A stretch of 64,000 nucleotides of DNA, taken from positions 33,675,415-33,739,414 of the forward strand of contig CM018694.1 in NCBI GenBank assembly GCA_009363875.1, in the 5' to 3' direction. A model generated the notes under the pieces. It saw only the letters and a program-made list of their open reading frames with translations, searched no databases and was not told where the DNA came from. Of this stretch, positions 23,301-34,500 are shown piece by piece. Source of the stretch: Mikania micrantha. Its lineage: Eukaryota > Streptophyta > Magnoliopsida > Asterales > Asteraceae. Made by a program: the position numbers and the translations under genes. Every line of letters begins with the position of its first letter. The first letter of the stretch is position 1.

Positions 23301-24500
23301 GGATGGTAGCCTCATTTTGAACAGCATCGATACTATGGTTACCTGGGTTTCATATGTCGATATTGAACCCTCTTCTGTCGATATTAGTCCCCAACATTCC
23401 TAATAGTTTCCCAAGCATTACCCAAGAGTCCTAAGGTCGATTAGATGGAATTTCGAAGTGTTTTGAAGGTTGTAAACAAAGGTACAAGACGGTTGTAGAT
23501 GGGTTTTGAGAAAACCCTAAAAACCCGAAATTTGTAGCTCACGTTGTGCTCAAATCAGTGAATTCTACACCCTATCTGCTATACCTTCTTGTAGGAAACG
23601 TCCAGAGCTTCGTTTTGAAACCAAATTTGAGAGATTTGGCAAAGAAATGAGTGAGATCTTGAAATTTTTGTGTGGTTTTCTAGTGTGAGAAACTCAAAAC
23701 CGGAAATAGAGAGAGAATGGGTAGATAAAAGAATAAATGTGGACATTAAATGTCTTTTTAGGGTTTGTATACCCTTTGAGTGTTTGGGTTTGTTTCGTGT
23801 GCTCATTTCTCCTTTTCATTACGTTTTCGAAATGTAATACGCGACATTACGAACATTTTATAAACATACTTTTCTTTTCTAAGGTTGCAATTCCTAATAA
23901 ATATTTTCTGTTTATTTTTCTTTTTTTATTTGTTCAAAATCGGTTACTTATTTCATTTAGTCAGATTGTATTACCTTCGCGCGTATTCGTTCGAATCGTC
24001 TCCCGAACGAACACGATAGTTCTATTTACTGATTTTTGTTTTCTACTTTTCAATTATCGTTTGGAACATTAAACCCACAGATATGTTTGTGTGAATCGTC
24101 ACCCACGAAAACACACTGTCAGTTTATTATTCTGAAATGATACTGAACTTCTGTTTTGAATTGGATTTCCTCACTCACGGACTCAACTAAATTGTCCTAT
24201 CTTTACCTTGTGATAATTGTTTTCACATTGTTTCCTCATAGAATTATATGCCATCTGATTTCTATTAATTATGGAGATCATATCGCAACTGATATGTTTT
24301 TGTCACTTGTTTTCACACTATTGTTTCACATGAATTGTTGTATTTATGTATTAAAATTTTTCATTTAAACACATACAACTGTTAATTGTATTCATAGTCC
24401 TGTTGTCACCCAACTATTAAACACATTGTATTTACACATAGTAATGGTGAAAACACACATACCGTACGGATTGCCGGACGATCTGGTACTAGTTGTCACA
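20385..24500 (-). repeat. 5' LTR of element E, 4116 bp
   Basis: It runs from TGTCACACCCCGAGC to TTGTCACA. Landmarks are the conserved TATA block (about 20948-20968), acceptor-like site (20751), donor-like site (22270-22280, with GTGAG intact), a TCGATA-rich tract (about 22920-23430) and a degenerate TATA1 position near 23766. It is more divergent than the LTRs of A or F. Short ORFs at 23579-24072 look like chance. No gene is seen. Confidence 0.88.
22920..23430. repeat. TCGATA-rich tract in LTR of element E
   Basis: About ten irregular copies of ATCGAYA or TCGATA words occur (for example near 23070, 23140, 23330 and 23380). It occupies the LTR position where other families have GGTTCGG or GGGCCGAA words. 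Confidence 0.5.
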
Positions 24501-25185
24501 GATCATAACAATAACTCTTCTAAACAAACTGAGATTGCTCCAGCCATGAGGTCTACTCAAAATTTAGAAGGTACAACACAACATGAAACCTCTGATTACC
24601 CTGAGGCCATTCTTGACAAAGGAAAAAGGCCCATGGTTGATATCAAATTTTCTCCTTCTCATCCTCACCCTCCTTATCCAATAATGAAGGCCAACAAGCC
24701 ATTCATCCCAAACTACTCCTCACTATCTCCTGCCTGCTTGAAATGCTTCAAGTACAATCATTCCACTGAAAAACTGCAGGACAAAAACTCCTTTGGAGAA
24801 AGTAAGAGATAGGCCGAAGGCTGAAAAGTTGAAGAAGTCCAATAAAATGAAAAAGTCCAAGAAAGCAAGTAGACAATAAGCTAACAGTACAATAAGACCA
24901 AATACCCATCCATCCTTTCACTCATCTCCTTCTCTACTTGCATCTCCCAGACCATCAATTCTTCGTACAGCACCTTCCTATCCCATGGTGATCCCCTCTT
25001 CTTATTCTCCTACTACTGTGAACCCTCCCTCTGTGGATTCACATATCAACATCTTGCATCAAAATCAACAATAGCTAATTCAAATGATGTAGAAGTTGAT
25101 GAATAATGCACAACAAAACAGATAAATTCTTGAAATGTTCTCTTCTCTTTTCTTCTAAAATAAACAATAAACCAAATCTAACCTA
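24501..25185 (+). pseudogene. gag: Gag C-terminal remnant of element C
   Basis: A frame around 24520-24812 contains CLKCFKYNHSTEKL, a damaged counterpart of the second zinc knuckle of D (CDICRLFNHSTDEC), in which the last cysteine is lost. Lysine-rich and serine-rich remnants follow with several stops to about 25170. An in-frame TGA then stands just before the protease frame, as in D. It is broken at its left end by the LTR of E. Confidence 0.65.
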
Positions 25186-26540
25186 TTGGTTTTGATCCTC
25201 ACTGTGCAGAGAGCTTTTTCAAACCAAAATCACCTATGGTATGTGGACAGTGGAGGCTCTAGGCACATGACAGGATGTAGATCCATTCTAAATAATTTCA
25301 TTCCCAAGAATGGAGGATTTGTTTCCTTTGGAAACAATGTAAAGAGTTGGATAGTTGGGTGTGGTTATGTCCTTAGTGGAAAATTGCACTTTAAGGATAT
25401 AAGCTTAGTTGAAAACCTCAAGTTTAATCTCTTGAGTGTTTCTTAATTAGCAGACAAAAACTATAGTTCATTTTTCACCAAGGACAGCTGTAAAATTCTT
25501 TCTCCTGAAATAAGTTCTAAAATAAAGACCTTAATTGATCAACATACTCTGCTAACGGCTAAGAATAGTTGAAATGTATATGTGGTAGACATGACCACTG
25601 ATTCTCAAGCATCTTCTCCTACATGTCTCATAGCCAAAGCATCATCTTCTGAAACTTCCCTTTGGCACAGAAGATTCAGTCACCCTAATCATCAAACTCT
25701 CCGCAAGCTTTCTACCCTTTCTTTAGTAAGAGGATTGCCTTCAATAGAATTTCATTTTGAAAGTCAGTGTGAATCTTTCTTAAAGGGAAAGCAACATAAA
25801 TTATCATTTAAGTCTATTGAGGAATCAAAATCAACTAACTGTCTTAATCTGCTTCATATGGATTTGTTCGGTCTAGTGAAGGTAGCCAGCTTAGCTAGAA
25901 AGAGATACTGTTTAGTTGTTATGGATGATTACTCAAGATTTTGCTGGACCTTCTTTCTCTTCAGCAAAGATGAGACTGCTGATAAAATAAAAGCCATTAT
26001 CACTCATCTATAAAGACAGTTTGGTCTTCCTGTCAAGGTAATTAGGAGTGATAATGGTACTGAATTCTAGAATCATGGTCTTGATGAATTCTGCATTTCC
26101 AAAGGAATCCTTAGACAATATAGTGTTCCTAGAACCCCTACTCAACATGGAGTTGTGGAAAGAAAGAATAGGACACTTATTGAGGCTGCAAGAACCATGC
26201 TTGCATACTCAGGGTTACCTTTATCCTTGTGGGCTGAGGCAGTAAACACTCCTTGGGATGTTTTAAACAGAGTTCACATTGTGAAAAGACATAACAAGAC
26301 TGCCTATGAGGTCCTTCATAACATAAAGCCCCTTATTTCCTTCTTAAAAATTTTTGGGTGTCCATGTTTCATTGTTTGGACATCATTCCCTGAACAAGCT
26401 CATGCTACAACATCTAAAGCTCTCCCAACCCCAATGAAAATCCATCTTCTTCTGATGTTGCTTCTACAAATAATTGTTTGGACATCATTCCCTTCAACAG
26501 AAATCACCCGTTATAGCAGATCTTAGGTGGTTTAAGTAAG
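25186..26540 (+). pseudogene. pol: Protease-integrase remnant of element C
   Basis: The protease motif WYVDSGGSRHMTG (about 25235) is followed by the integrase zinc region (WHRRFSH, CESFLKGKQH; the first cysteine of the pair is intact, the second replaced). The catalytic core comes next with HMDLFG, RSDNGTEF and GVVERKNRTL, so the DDE residues can still be read. Stops occur near 25445, 25570, 26010 and 26069. From about 26370 the sequence is scrambled: a 20-bp repeat (TTTGGACATCATTCCCT core at about 26374 and 26477) frames an abnormal stretch, and the integrase C-terminus plus linker to RT is largely deleted. Confidence 0.85.
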
Positions 26541-27681
26541 GTGTTCAAACTAGGAGCCAGATTTCAAACTTTTGTCTTCATGCAGCTTTCTTGTCCCAAA
26601 TTGAGCCCTCTAAGTATCGGGAGGCTCTTAAAGATAATAATTGGGGGGAAGCTATGCAGGATGAACTATTACAGTTCAAAAGGCAAAATTTTTGGACTCT
26701 CTGCCCCTTACCCATAGGAAAATACCCAATAGGAACTAGATGGGTATTTAGAAATAAAACTAATGACAGAGGCATTGTAATCAAGAATAAAGCCAGATTG
26801 GTAGCACAAGAGTGCTGCCAAGAGGAAGGCATTGATTATGATGAAACATTTGCCCCTATGGCCCGACTTGAAACCATAAGACTCTTCCTATAATTTGCTA
26901 TATCCCACAACATAAAGGTATTTCAGATGGATATAAAAAGTGCATTCTTGTATGGAACTATAAAGGGGGAAGTATATGTCTGTCAACCGCCAGGCTTTGA
27001 TGATGTTCATCACCCTGATTGGATGTACAGACTAGATAAAGCATTTCATAGTTTAAAGCAAGCACCTAGGGCATGGTATGATACTCTCTCTCAATTTCTT
27101 CTTTCAAATAAATTTTCTAGGGGAACCATTGATAAGACCTTGTTCATCAAGAGGGTAGACAAGGAACTTTTGCTAGTCCAAATCTATGTAGATGACATCA
27201 TTTTTGGATCAACAAAACCTTCCTTGTGTGATCAATTTTCAGAATTAATGTCTTCAAAGTTTGAAATGAGTGCTTTAAGTGAACTAAAAACATTTTTAGG
27301 ACTACAAGTCAAACAAACCCCTAATGGAACCTTCATTCATCAATCTAAATATGTAAAAGATCTTCTGAATAAATTTGACATGAATGATTGTAAAATAATT
27401 TCTACCCATATGGCAACTGCACCTGGCATAGCTCTAGATGAAAATGGTGAACATGTAGATCAAACTCTCTACAGGTGCATGATTGGATCTTTGATCTATC
27501 TTACTGCATCAAGGCCAGACATCATGTATGCAAGATATGTCTGTGCAAGATACCAATATGCCCCTAAACAATCCCATTTATCATTTGTGAAGAGGATATT
27601 TAGATACCTAAAAGGTAAACCTGTGCTAGGTATCTGGTATCCTGCTAATCAATCTTGCAAGCTTGTTGGTTTTTGAGATAG
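26541..27681 (+). pseudogene. pol: Reverse transcriptase remnant of element C
   Basis: Two open blocks in one frame (to 26893, stop, then 26927-27676) carry the copia RT: KARLVAQECCQEEGIDYDETFAP, FQMDIKSAFLYG, then IYVDDIIFGS with the catalytic YVDD, and the RNase H connection SLIYLTASRPDIMYA. A TGA at 27674-27676 lies at the start of RNase H. Directly after it, at 27677-27681, is the GATAG target duplication where D inserted. The coding sequence resumes at 39394. Confidence 0.9.
27677..27681. repeat. Left target site duplication of element D (GATAG)
   Basis: It is identical to 39394-39398. Removing D with one copy rejoins the RNase H reading frame of element C. Confidence 0.95.
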
Positions 27682-27886
27682 TGTTGGACTAAAAGAACCA
27701 ATGAGCCTGATCAGAAAAATCTCTAAGTCTCACAGCATTACAACAACTGAAGAAGAACACAAAGGCTGATATTCAAAGGTGCTGAAGTCACAAGATCTGA
27801 AGAGATGTACAACAGCTGAAGTGTAAGTCGTCAGATGTTGTAGTGTGTAGTTAGTCTTCAGTAGTTTTCTTTCAGTATTTGTAAAG

Positions 27887-27911
27887 TCTGATGAGTAGTT
27901 TACTCATCAGA
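27887..27911. repeat. Perfect inverted repeat in element D LTR
   Basis: TCTGATGAGTA and TACTCATCAGA form 11-bp arms around a 3-base loop. The same structure is in the 3' LTR at 39005-39029. It lies about 160 bp upstream of the TATA box, so it is more likely a DNA-level protein site than an RNA hairpin of the genomic transcript. Confidence 0.85.
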
Positions 27912-28044
27912 TGTTTTAGTATTTTGTTCTTCAGTAGTTTTGTTCTTCAGTAGTTGTAGAGTTTGTCTTCAGATGTTGAAGACATCCTCAGTAGTTTAGT
28001 TATTTTCAGTTGTTTTGTTTTGTCTGTTAGATGTCAACATCATG

Positions 28045-28080
28045 TGACATCATCAGACGTCACTGCCTTCTATATATAGG
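28045..28080 (+). promoter_or_regulatory. Core promoter of element D LTR: bZIP-type motifs plus TATA box
   Basis: TGACATCA (28045-28052) and GACGTCAC (28056-28063) resemble ACGT/as-1 type bZIP sites. CTATATATAGG (28070-28080) is a good plant TATA box, which would put transcription start near 28100-28110. The 3' LTR has the same elements about 11118 bp downstream. Confidence 0.7.
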
Positions 28081-28277
28081 TAGTTGACATGATTGTAATG
28101 GAACGAAGTTAATGATCTGAATGAGATATTCCTCTTTACAGAAAACTTTCTCTCTCTATAACAAACTTGCGTTACTGTTTGATTGAAATTGTTCTTACTT
28201 TACTTATGCTAATTCTGTGTTGAATTCCGCTGCTATACTCTACTGATTTATCAATTGAGAACATCTGATCCTACAAT

Positions 28278-28289
28278 TGGTATCAGAGC
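28278..28289 (+). other. Primer binding site of element D (tRNA-iMet)
   Basis: TGGTATCAGAGC starts two bases after the 5' LTR. The following 208 bp to the gag ATG is an AT-rich untranslated leader. Confidence 0.93.
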
Positions 28290-28497
28290 AGGTTAATCAT
28301 TGATCGATTTCACAATTGATCTCTGAAACTGCTCAAATTTGTTCTCAAATTGAGTGAATTAGCTGATTAAGTAAGAATTTGTTATAGATCGAAGTTTTCT
28401 GTTAACTTCTGTTGATTTGCATTTCAATATCAATCTGTTTTGCATCAATTGATTGAGATTTGAATTAGTTTGTGTTAGATTGATTGAATCTGTGATC

Positions 28498-29643
28498 ATG
28501 TCAACTCCGAACAATGATCCGCACAATACAGGCTCCGCAACCAAGCCTCCGATGCTTGTGCGGAGTGAGTACAACATATGGCAACGTAGAATGCTACATC
28601 ACCTGTCGATTAACAGCGCAGGATGTTGGAAATCTGTTGTGCATGGACCATATAAACCCACGATCACTGATCCTGAAACTAAGATCATGATTCCGAAACC
28701 TGCTGATATGTATTCGGATGAGGACATTAAATTGTTTGAAATTGATGCTAAAGCTCATGGTATTCTGGCCATGGCTCTGCCTAATGAGATCTATTCTGGC
28801 TTGATGCATCATGATACTGCTCATGATCTCTGGGTTGCACTGAAAGAACAATTTGGTGGAACCGATGAGGTTTTAGCAAATACTAGAGAAATTCTGGCTC
28901 AGCAGTATGAGACATTTTCTCACCGAAAGGGTGAATCCTTGACTCAACAATTTGAGCGATTCTCATGTTTAATTTCTGAGTTAAAAATGGTTAAGCAAGA
29001 ATACACTAACAGTCAGATGAATAACAGATTTCTCAGATCATTGCCTGAGAGATGGGACACTTATACAATTGTCCTACGCTCTAATGCTAATCTAGAAAGT
29101 CTATCTCTCACCCAATTACATGGGAAACTCTTAACTTTTGAGAGAGAGGTAGAACAAAAGAGAAAACTGTCTTCATCTGGAAAACTTGCTGATGATTTTG
29201 TTTCTGGTAACACTGCTTTACTTGGTCAGGAGTCAGAGTTTAATGGGTCTGAATGTTCTTATGATGAACATATTGACTTTTCTACTAACAATTCTGATCA
29301 TGCTTTTGTGGGAGTTGAGGGTAATGCAGGAAGTTATAGTGACAACTTGTGTTTTGTGATGGATGATTTGAAAGGTATCCCGGATGATGATCTAGAGGAG
29401 ATGGACATTTTAAGTCAAATGGCATTGATCAACATCAGATCACAAAAGTTTTATAAAAGAACAGGAAGGAAGTTCCCTGGATTATCTGGCAAGACTAAGG
29501 TTGGATTTGACAAAGGGAAATTGAGGTGCCATAAGTGTCATAGGCTTGGTCACTTTGCTAGGGAGTGCAAAACATCTGGTTCTAATCCTGCTGCACCTTT
29601 TGTGACCTTTCCAAGCAACAATTCCTCAGGCAAAGGACCATAA
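28498..29643 (+). CDS. gag: Gag (capsid-nucleocapsid) of element D
   Basis: Structural protein of the copia particle that packages element RNA. I place the start at 28498 (MSTPNNDPHN). An ATG 45 bp upstream is in frame, but the residues it would add look like leader. The product is 381 residues. It has a copia gag domain (about 25-230, with WQRRMLHHLS, DLWVALKEQFGG and the LRSLPERWDTY block), an acidic stretch, then the zinc knuckle CHKCHRLGHFAREC at residues 344-357. It ends at a TAA (29641-29643), and the same frame stays open beyond it to 30330. The stop may therefore be a recent mutation or mark a separate downstream protein. Confidence 0.88.
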   Translation: MSTPNNDPHNTGSATKPPMLVRSEYNIWQRRMLHHLSINSAGCWKSVVHGPYKPTITDPETKIMIPKPADMYSDEDIKLFEIDAKAHGILAMALPNEIYSGLMHHDTAHDLWVALKEQFGGTDEVLANTREILAQQYETFSHRKGESLTQQFERFSCLISELKMVKQEYTNSQMNNRFLRSLPERWDTYTIVLRSNANLESLSLTQLHGKLLTFEREVEQKRKLSSSGKLADDFVSGNTALLGQESEFNGSECSYDEHIDFSTNNSDHAFVGVEGNAGSYSDNLCFVMDDLKGIPDDDLEEMDILSQMALINIRSQKFYKRTGRKFPGLSGKTKVGFDKGKLRCHKCHRLGHFARECKTSGSNPAAPFVTFPSNNSSGKGP

Positions 29644-31501
29644 TCTTCTGGTACTAGTCAACAGCAATTCTATCCAGCTCACTTTGTTCCACAAAATCCA
29701 ATGCCCTATCCATATCCTTGCTTCTACATGCCTCAACCTCCTCACAATCCAGCATTAATCCCACCTCAATCCCCTGCTCTTCCTGAACCCAGCAAACCTC
29801 AATCAACTCAACAGTCTCAACAACAACAGCATCAGAGTTTCTTCACTCCTGGAGTTGTTGATTGGAGTAGCTTGCCTGATGACTTATCAGACTTCAACAT
29901 GCAGCCTTTTTCTGAAACTGGTCCACATGGTGGAGACAATCCTTTTGGAAATCTGGCACTAATGGCTATTGATTCAACTGAAAATACCTGTCAATCTTCT
30001 TCAACATCTCAGGTATCTTCTGAATCAAAAGCTAAATTATGTTCAGAGTCATGCATTTCAGCATTTGCTTCCATTAGGGAAATCAATGTGGAACTGATTA
30101 ATGAGAAATTTGAATTGGAAAAGGTTGTGGCTAAAAACAAAACTGAGTTTGAAAAAGCCTTAAATGAGAAAGAATCTGAAATTTATAAACTTAAATGCTT
30201 GTTGTCTGATGAAAAAGCTAGAGTGGAAGTCATGCTGGTAAAGCATAATGATCTAAAACAAACACTTGCAGCAACCCAAGTCAATTGTGAAAAATGGTTG
30301 AGTCCTGTAAAGGGTTTGAAATGCTGTTGAGCAAACAGTCAGCTTCAAATGTTAAGTTTGGGATTGGTTACAATCACACTGGCCCCCCTGCTGATTATAA
30401 ACCAAAAAGTCTTGACTGTGAATCTGATGGGGAGAGTGTGTACCAATCTACCAACTCTTCAGAAGTGTCTGATTCTGCAGACATATCTGAAGAAGACTCA
30501 AATGTTTGCAAAGTTGCTGCTGAAAAGGTTGAGATTGAAACCTATTCTTATTCAATTGGGTGTACAATGTCATTGAGGATGACACTTGTCAGGATAATGT
30601 CTTAATTGAGATTAATCCTGATGAACATGTTTCAAATGTTTTAAACTTACACCTAATTGAGTCAGATGGGGATGGTGTTGGAGAAAATGATGCAAGACTT
30701 TTAATAAGTCAAAGTCATTCATCAGCAGTTGGTGACAAAGCTGATACTGCAACAACTGATGTTGGTAAATGTGTTGAGACACAAGTACTGAAGAATAACT
30801 CTTCAGATGTTATCAATCCATCAGCTGTTGTCAATTTGACTACAAATACTGATGCCTCAGATGTTCTGATGAACAAACAATCTGTTTCTAAGTCATCAGT
30901 ACTTGTAGACAATCACAAGGAAAGAAAGAAGAGAGTGCCTTGTGATATTTGTAGGCTGTTTAATCATTCAACTGATGAATGCTGGTACAGAAAAGGTTCT
31001 AAATTCAACAAAATCAAGAATAAAAACAAGAATATACTCAAAATGAAAAATGAATTTAGTTCAAAATTTGTACCTGAATCATCAGTTGTTTCAAAATCTG
31101 GAAAATCCTTACAAGGAAATACCTCCAGTAAATCCAATAAAGGAAAAGGGATTGTTCCAGATTCAGAGAAACAACACTTGACAGCATCTCATTTGATTAA
31201 AGACACTAAAATGATCAAACACAAAAATAAAAAATCAAGTTCTGATGTGTCTGATGAAATCAAAATTTTAACTCAAAATCATAATCAACTGATGCTAATG
31301 ATGCAACAACTGATAGGAAAAGTCAATCTGGCAGAGGCATCTGTTGATTCATTTCATAAAAAGAAATCAAAGTCAAAAGTCAAATCAAAAATTTCTGATA
31401 AGAATGTTTCAAGTGTTGCTTCAACTGATAATGCTAGTTTTGTTTCTTCAAATGTTAACAGACCCAAAACCAAAATGGTTTGGGTCCAAAAGTCTAATTG
31501 A
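29644..31501 (+). pseudogene. Gag-pol linker region of element D, second zinc knuckle, two frame breaks
   Basis: It continues the gag frame: a proline- and glutamine-rich segment (29701-29860), then a predicted coiled coil (about 30080-30300, NEKFELEKVVAK to KARVEVMLVKHND). The frame is lost by an apparent one-base deletion near 30295 and recovered by an apparent two-base insertion near 30562. The third block (30560-31498) is lysine- and serine-rich and holds CDICRLFNHSTDEC (about 30941-30985), a second CX2CX4HX4C knuckle also traceable in C. It ends KMVWVQKSN at a TGA (31499-31501), in frame with pol. The role of this segment is unknown; it may be the C-terminal part of a long gag. Confidence 0.75.
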
Positions 31502-34500
31502 GTGTGTTGTTGTATGCAGGGTCCTTCAGCATACCAAAGTAGCATCTGGTATGTTGATAGTGGAGGATCCATGCATATGACTGGGAGCAGATCTCTTCTT
31601 CATAACTATTTCACTGGAAGAAGAGGATTTGTGTCCTTTGGTAATGATGCTAAGGGGTATATCATAGGTAAAGGTGTAGTCACTAATGGTGAGATTAGGT
31701 TTGATGATGTTAATCATGTTGAGAATCTTAAATACAATCTGCTGAGTGTTAGTCAAATGTGTGATAAGGGTCATGTGTCTCTCTTCACTAAGCAAGATTG
31801 TAGGATTCTATCTTCTGATGTGATGCCTTTGATTAGCAAAGTGTTAGATGAGTACACACTTCTTAAGGCTAACAGAGTGGGAAAGGTTTATGCCTTTGAT
31901 CTTTCTAAGAAAATCTCTGTCAAAGGTCATCCTTGTTTATTTTCTAAGGCCTCTTTCAAGGAATCCAATTTGTGGCATAGAAGATTAGGTCATGTAAACA
32001 TCAAGAACATGAATCAATTGGTGAAACATGGTCTGGTTAGAGGTCTTCCTTTAAAGGATTTTAGTTGTGATGAAAACTGTTCTGCATGCTTGAAAGGAAA
32101 GCAACACAAAGTCTCTTTTCCTTCAATTGGAGATTCCAAATCCACTGGTTGTTTACAACTGTTACACATGGATCTATTTGGTCCAGTGCAGATAATGTCT
32201 ATGGCAAAGAAGAAGTATTGTCTAGTTATTGTTGATGACTATTCAAAGTTTGTCTGGACTTTCTTCTTACACTCAAAAAGTGAGGTTGCCAAGGCTATTA
32301 TCAATTTTGTGTTGTATGCTGAAAAGCAGTATTCTCTTTCTATCAAGTGTGTTAGGAGTGACAATGGCACTGAATTCAGAAATCATCTTCTTGATGAATT
32401 TTATCAGTCAAAGGGAATTCAGAGACAGTATAGCATTCCCAGATCTCCTGAACAGAATGGAGTGGTAGAAAGGAAGAATAGGACCCTGATTGAAGCAGCC
32501 AGAACAATGCTTGCTGATTCTGGTTTACCTCTCACATTCTGGGCAGAAGCTGTTAACACAGCTTGCTATGTGCAAAACAGAGTTTTGGTGAATCAAAGAT
32601 GGTTGAAGACTCCATATGAAATCCTTCATTCTTTAACTCCTTTGATTTCCTTCTTCAGAGCTTTTGGGTGTCCTTGTTTCATTCTCAACACCAAAGATCA
32701 GCTTACCAAGTTTGATTCCAAAGTTGATGCAGGATACTTTGTTGGATATTCTTCAACATGCAAGGCATATAGAGTGTTCAATTGTAGAACAAAGACTGTA
32801 GAAGAAACTCTTCATGTCAAATTCAATGAATGTCCTAAAGATTCCATTCCTCAGAATCCTGCTGAGATGTTTGATCTGAATATCTTGCAACATGATTTTC
32901 ATGTTGAGAATAGTGGTGTAGAAGATGAAGTTCTTCCAGCTGATCCATCACCAGTTTCTAATGCAACATCACAAGGAATTTCAGATGATGAAGATGCAAG
33001 TACTCATTTGTTCAGATTCAGTGACAATATATCCACTTCTACCAAATCTGATGCTCCTCCTGCTTCAGCAATCCCACTCAATACAAATGCTGATGAAATT
33101 CTGGAATCCTCTCAATCATTTGAAATCCCAGCTGCTTTGTTTCCTGAATCATCTTCAACTGCAACCTCTGATCCTCCAGCAAACACTTGCACTGATCTTA
33201 TTCCATATCAAGAACTGAAGAATCATCCATTATCTCAAGTCCTTGGTGATATTTCTGCAGGTGTTTCAACCAGAAGTCAATTATCTAACTTTTGTCTTTA
33301 TGCTCTCTTTGTCAGTCAACAAGAGCCAAAGAACTACCACATAGCACTTAGAGACATTGGCTGGGTGGAGGCAATGCAGTTGGAATTGTTGCAATTCAAG
33401 AAGCAACAGGTTTGGGAGCTGGTTTCTTTACCTCCAGGTAAGTGTGCAATAGGCACAAAATGGGTGTTTAGGAATAAAACAGATGAAAAAGGTCAAATCA
33501 TTAAAAACAAAGCTAGACTGGTTGTACAGGGGTTCTGTCAGGAAGAAGGTATTGATTATGATGAAACTTTTGCCCCTGTAGCCAGATTAGAAGCAATTAG
33601 GCTGTTTTTAGCATATGCTGCCTTACATAAACTTAAAGTTTTTCAAATGGATGTCAAAAGTGCTTTCTTATATGGTAAAATAAAAGAGGAAGTGTATGTG
33701 TGTCAACCTCCAGGCTTTGAGGACAATAAACATCCTGATTGGGTGTACAAGCTTGATAAAGCTCTTTATGGGCTGAAACAAGCACCTAGAGCCTGGTATG
33801 ACACATTATCCACTTTTCTTCTAAAAAATAATTTCACTAGAGGCTCCATTGATCAAACTTTATTCATAAAGAATGTAGGTCAGCATAAGCTACTTGTTCA
33901 AATTTATGTTGATGACATTATATTTGCTTCATCTGACCCAAAGTTGTGTGATGATTTCACTAAGCTTATGACTACAAATTTTGAAATGAGTGCTATGGGG
34001 GAGTTACAGTTTTTCTTGGGTCTTCAAATCAAACAAAAACCTGATGGAATTTTCATTCACCAATCAAAATACACAAAAGAGCTTTTAAAGAAATTTGATT
34101 TGCAAAACTGTAAGCCATGTTCCAACCCCATGAGCACCACCACACAACTTGATGCAGATCTGAAAGGTACTTCAGTGGATGAAACTCTTTATAGATGTAT
34201 GATTGGATCTTTAATGTATCTAACTGCATCCAGGCCAGACATTATGTTTGCCACATGTGTTTGTGCTAGATTTCAGGCTGCACCCAAAGAGTCTCATTTG
34301 ATTGCTGTGAAAAGAATTTTCAGATACTTGCAAGGTACTCAATTCCTGGGAATATGGTACTCCACTGGACAATCCTGCAAGCTGGTTGCTTTCTCAGATA
34401 GTGACTATGCAGGATGCAAACTCTCAAGAAAATCTACTTCTGGTGGGTGTCAGTTTCTAGGAAATTGCTTGGTTTCTTGGCAAAGTAAGAAGCAAACTTC

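Larger units (their letters stand above)
18220..24500 (-). mobile_element. Element E: truncated Ty3/gypsy chromovirus-type element
   Basis: Minus-strand element with 5' LTR (24500-20385), PBS, gag and a pol that has lost most of protease, the RT catalytic core and everything after RNase H. It has no 3' LTR of its own in the window: at 18220 it joins the extra-ORF fragment next to LTR X. Its right end abuts copia element C at 24501, so E probably inserted in C. The left target duplication has been lost with the 3' end. Confidence 0.8.
27682..28275 (+). repeat. 5' LTR of element D, 594 bp
   Basis: It begins TGTTGGACTA and ends GATCCTACA. It is U3-rich in TTCAGTAGTTTTG and CAGATGTT words. It contains an 11-bp inverted repeat (27887-27911), paired bZIP-type motifs and a TATA box. 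It looks identical to 38800-39393. Confidence 0.96.

Noticed and set aside
24426..24500. Start of the 128-codon ORF at 24426
   Set aside because: The first 25 codons lie in the LTR of E. Only the part after 24500 belongs to element C.
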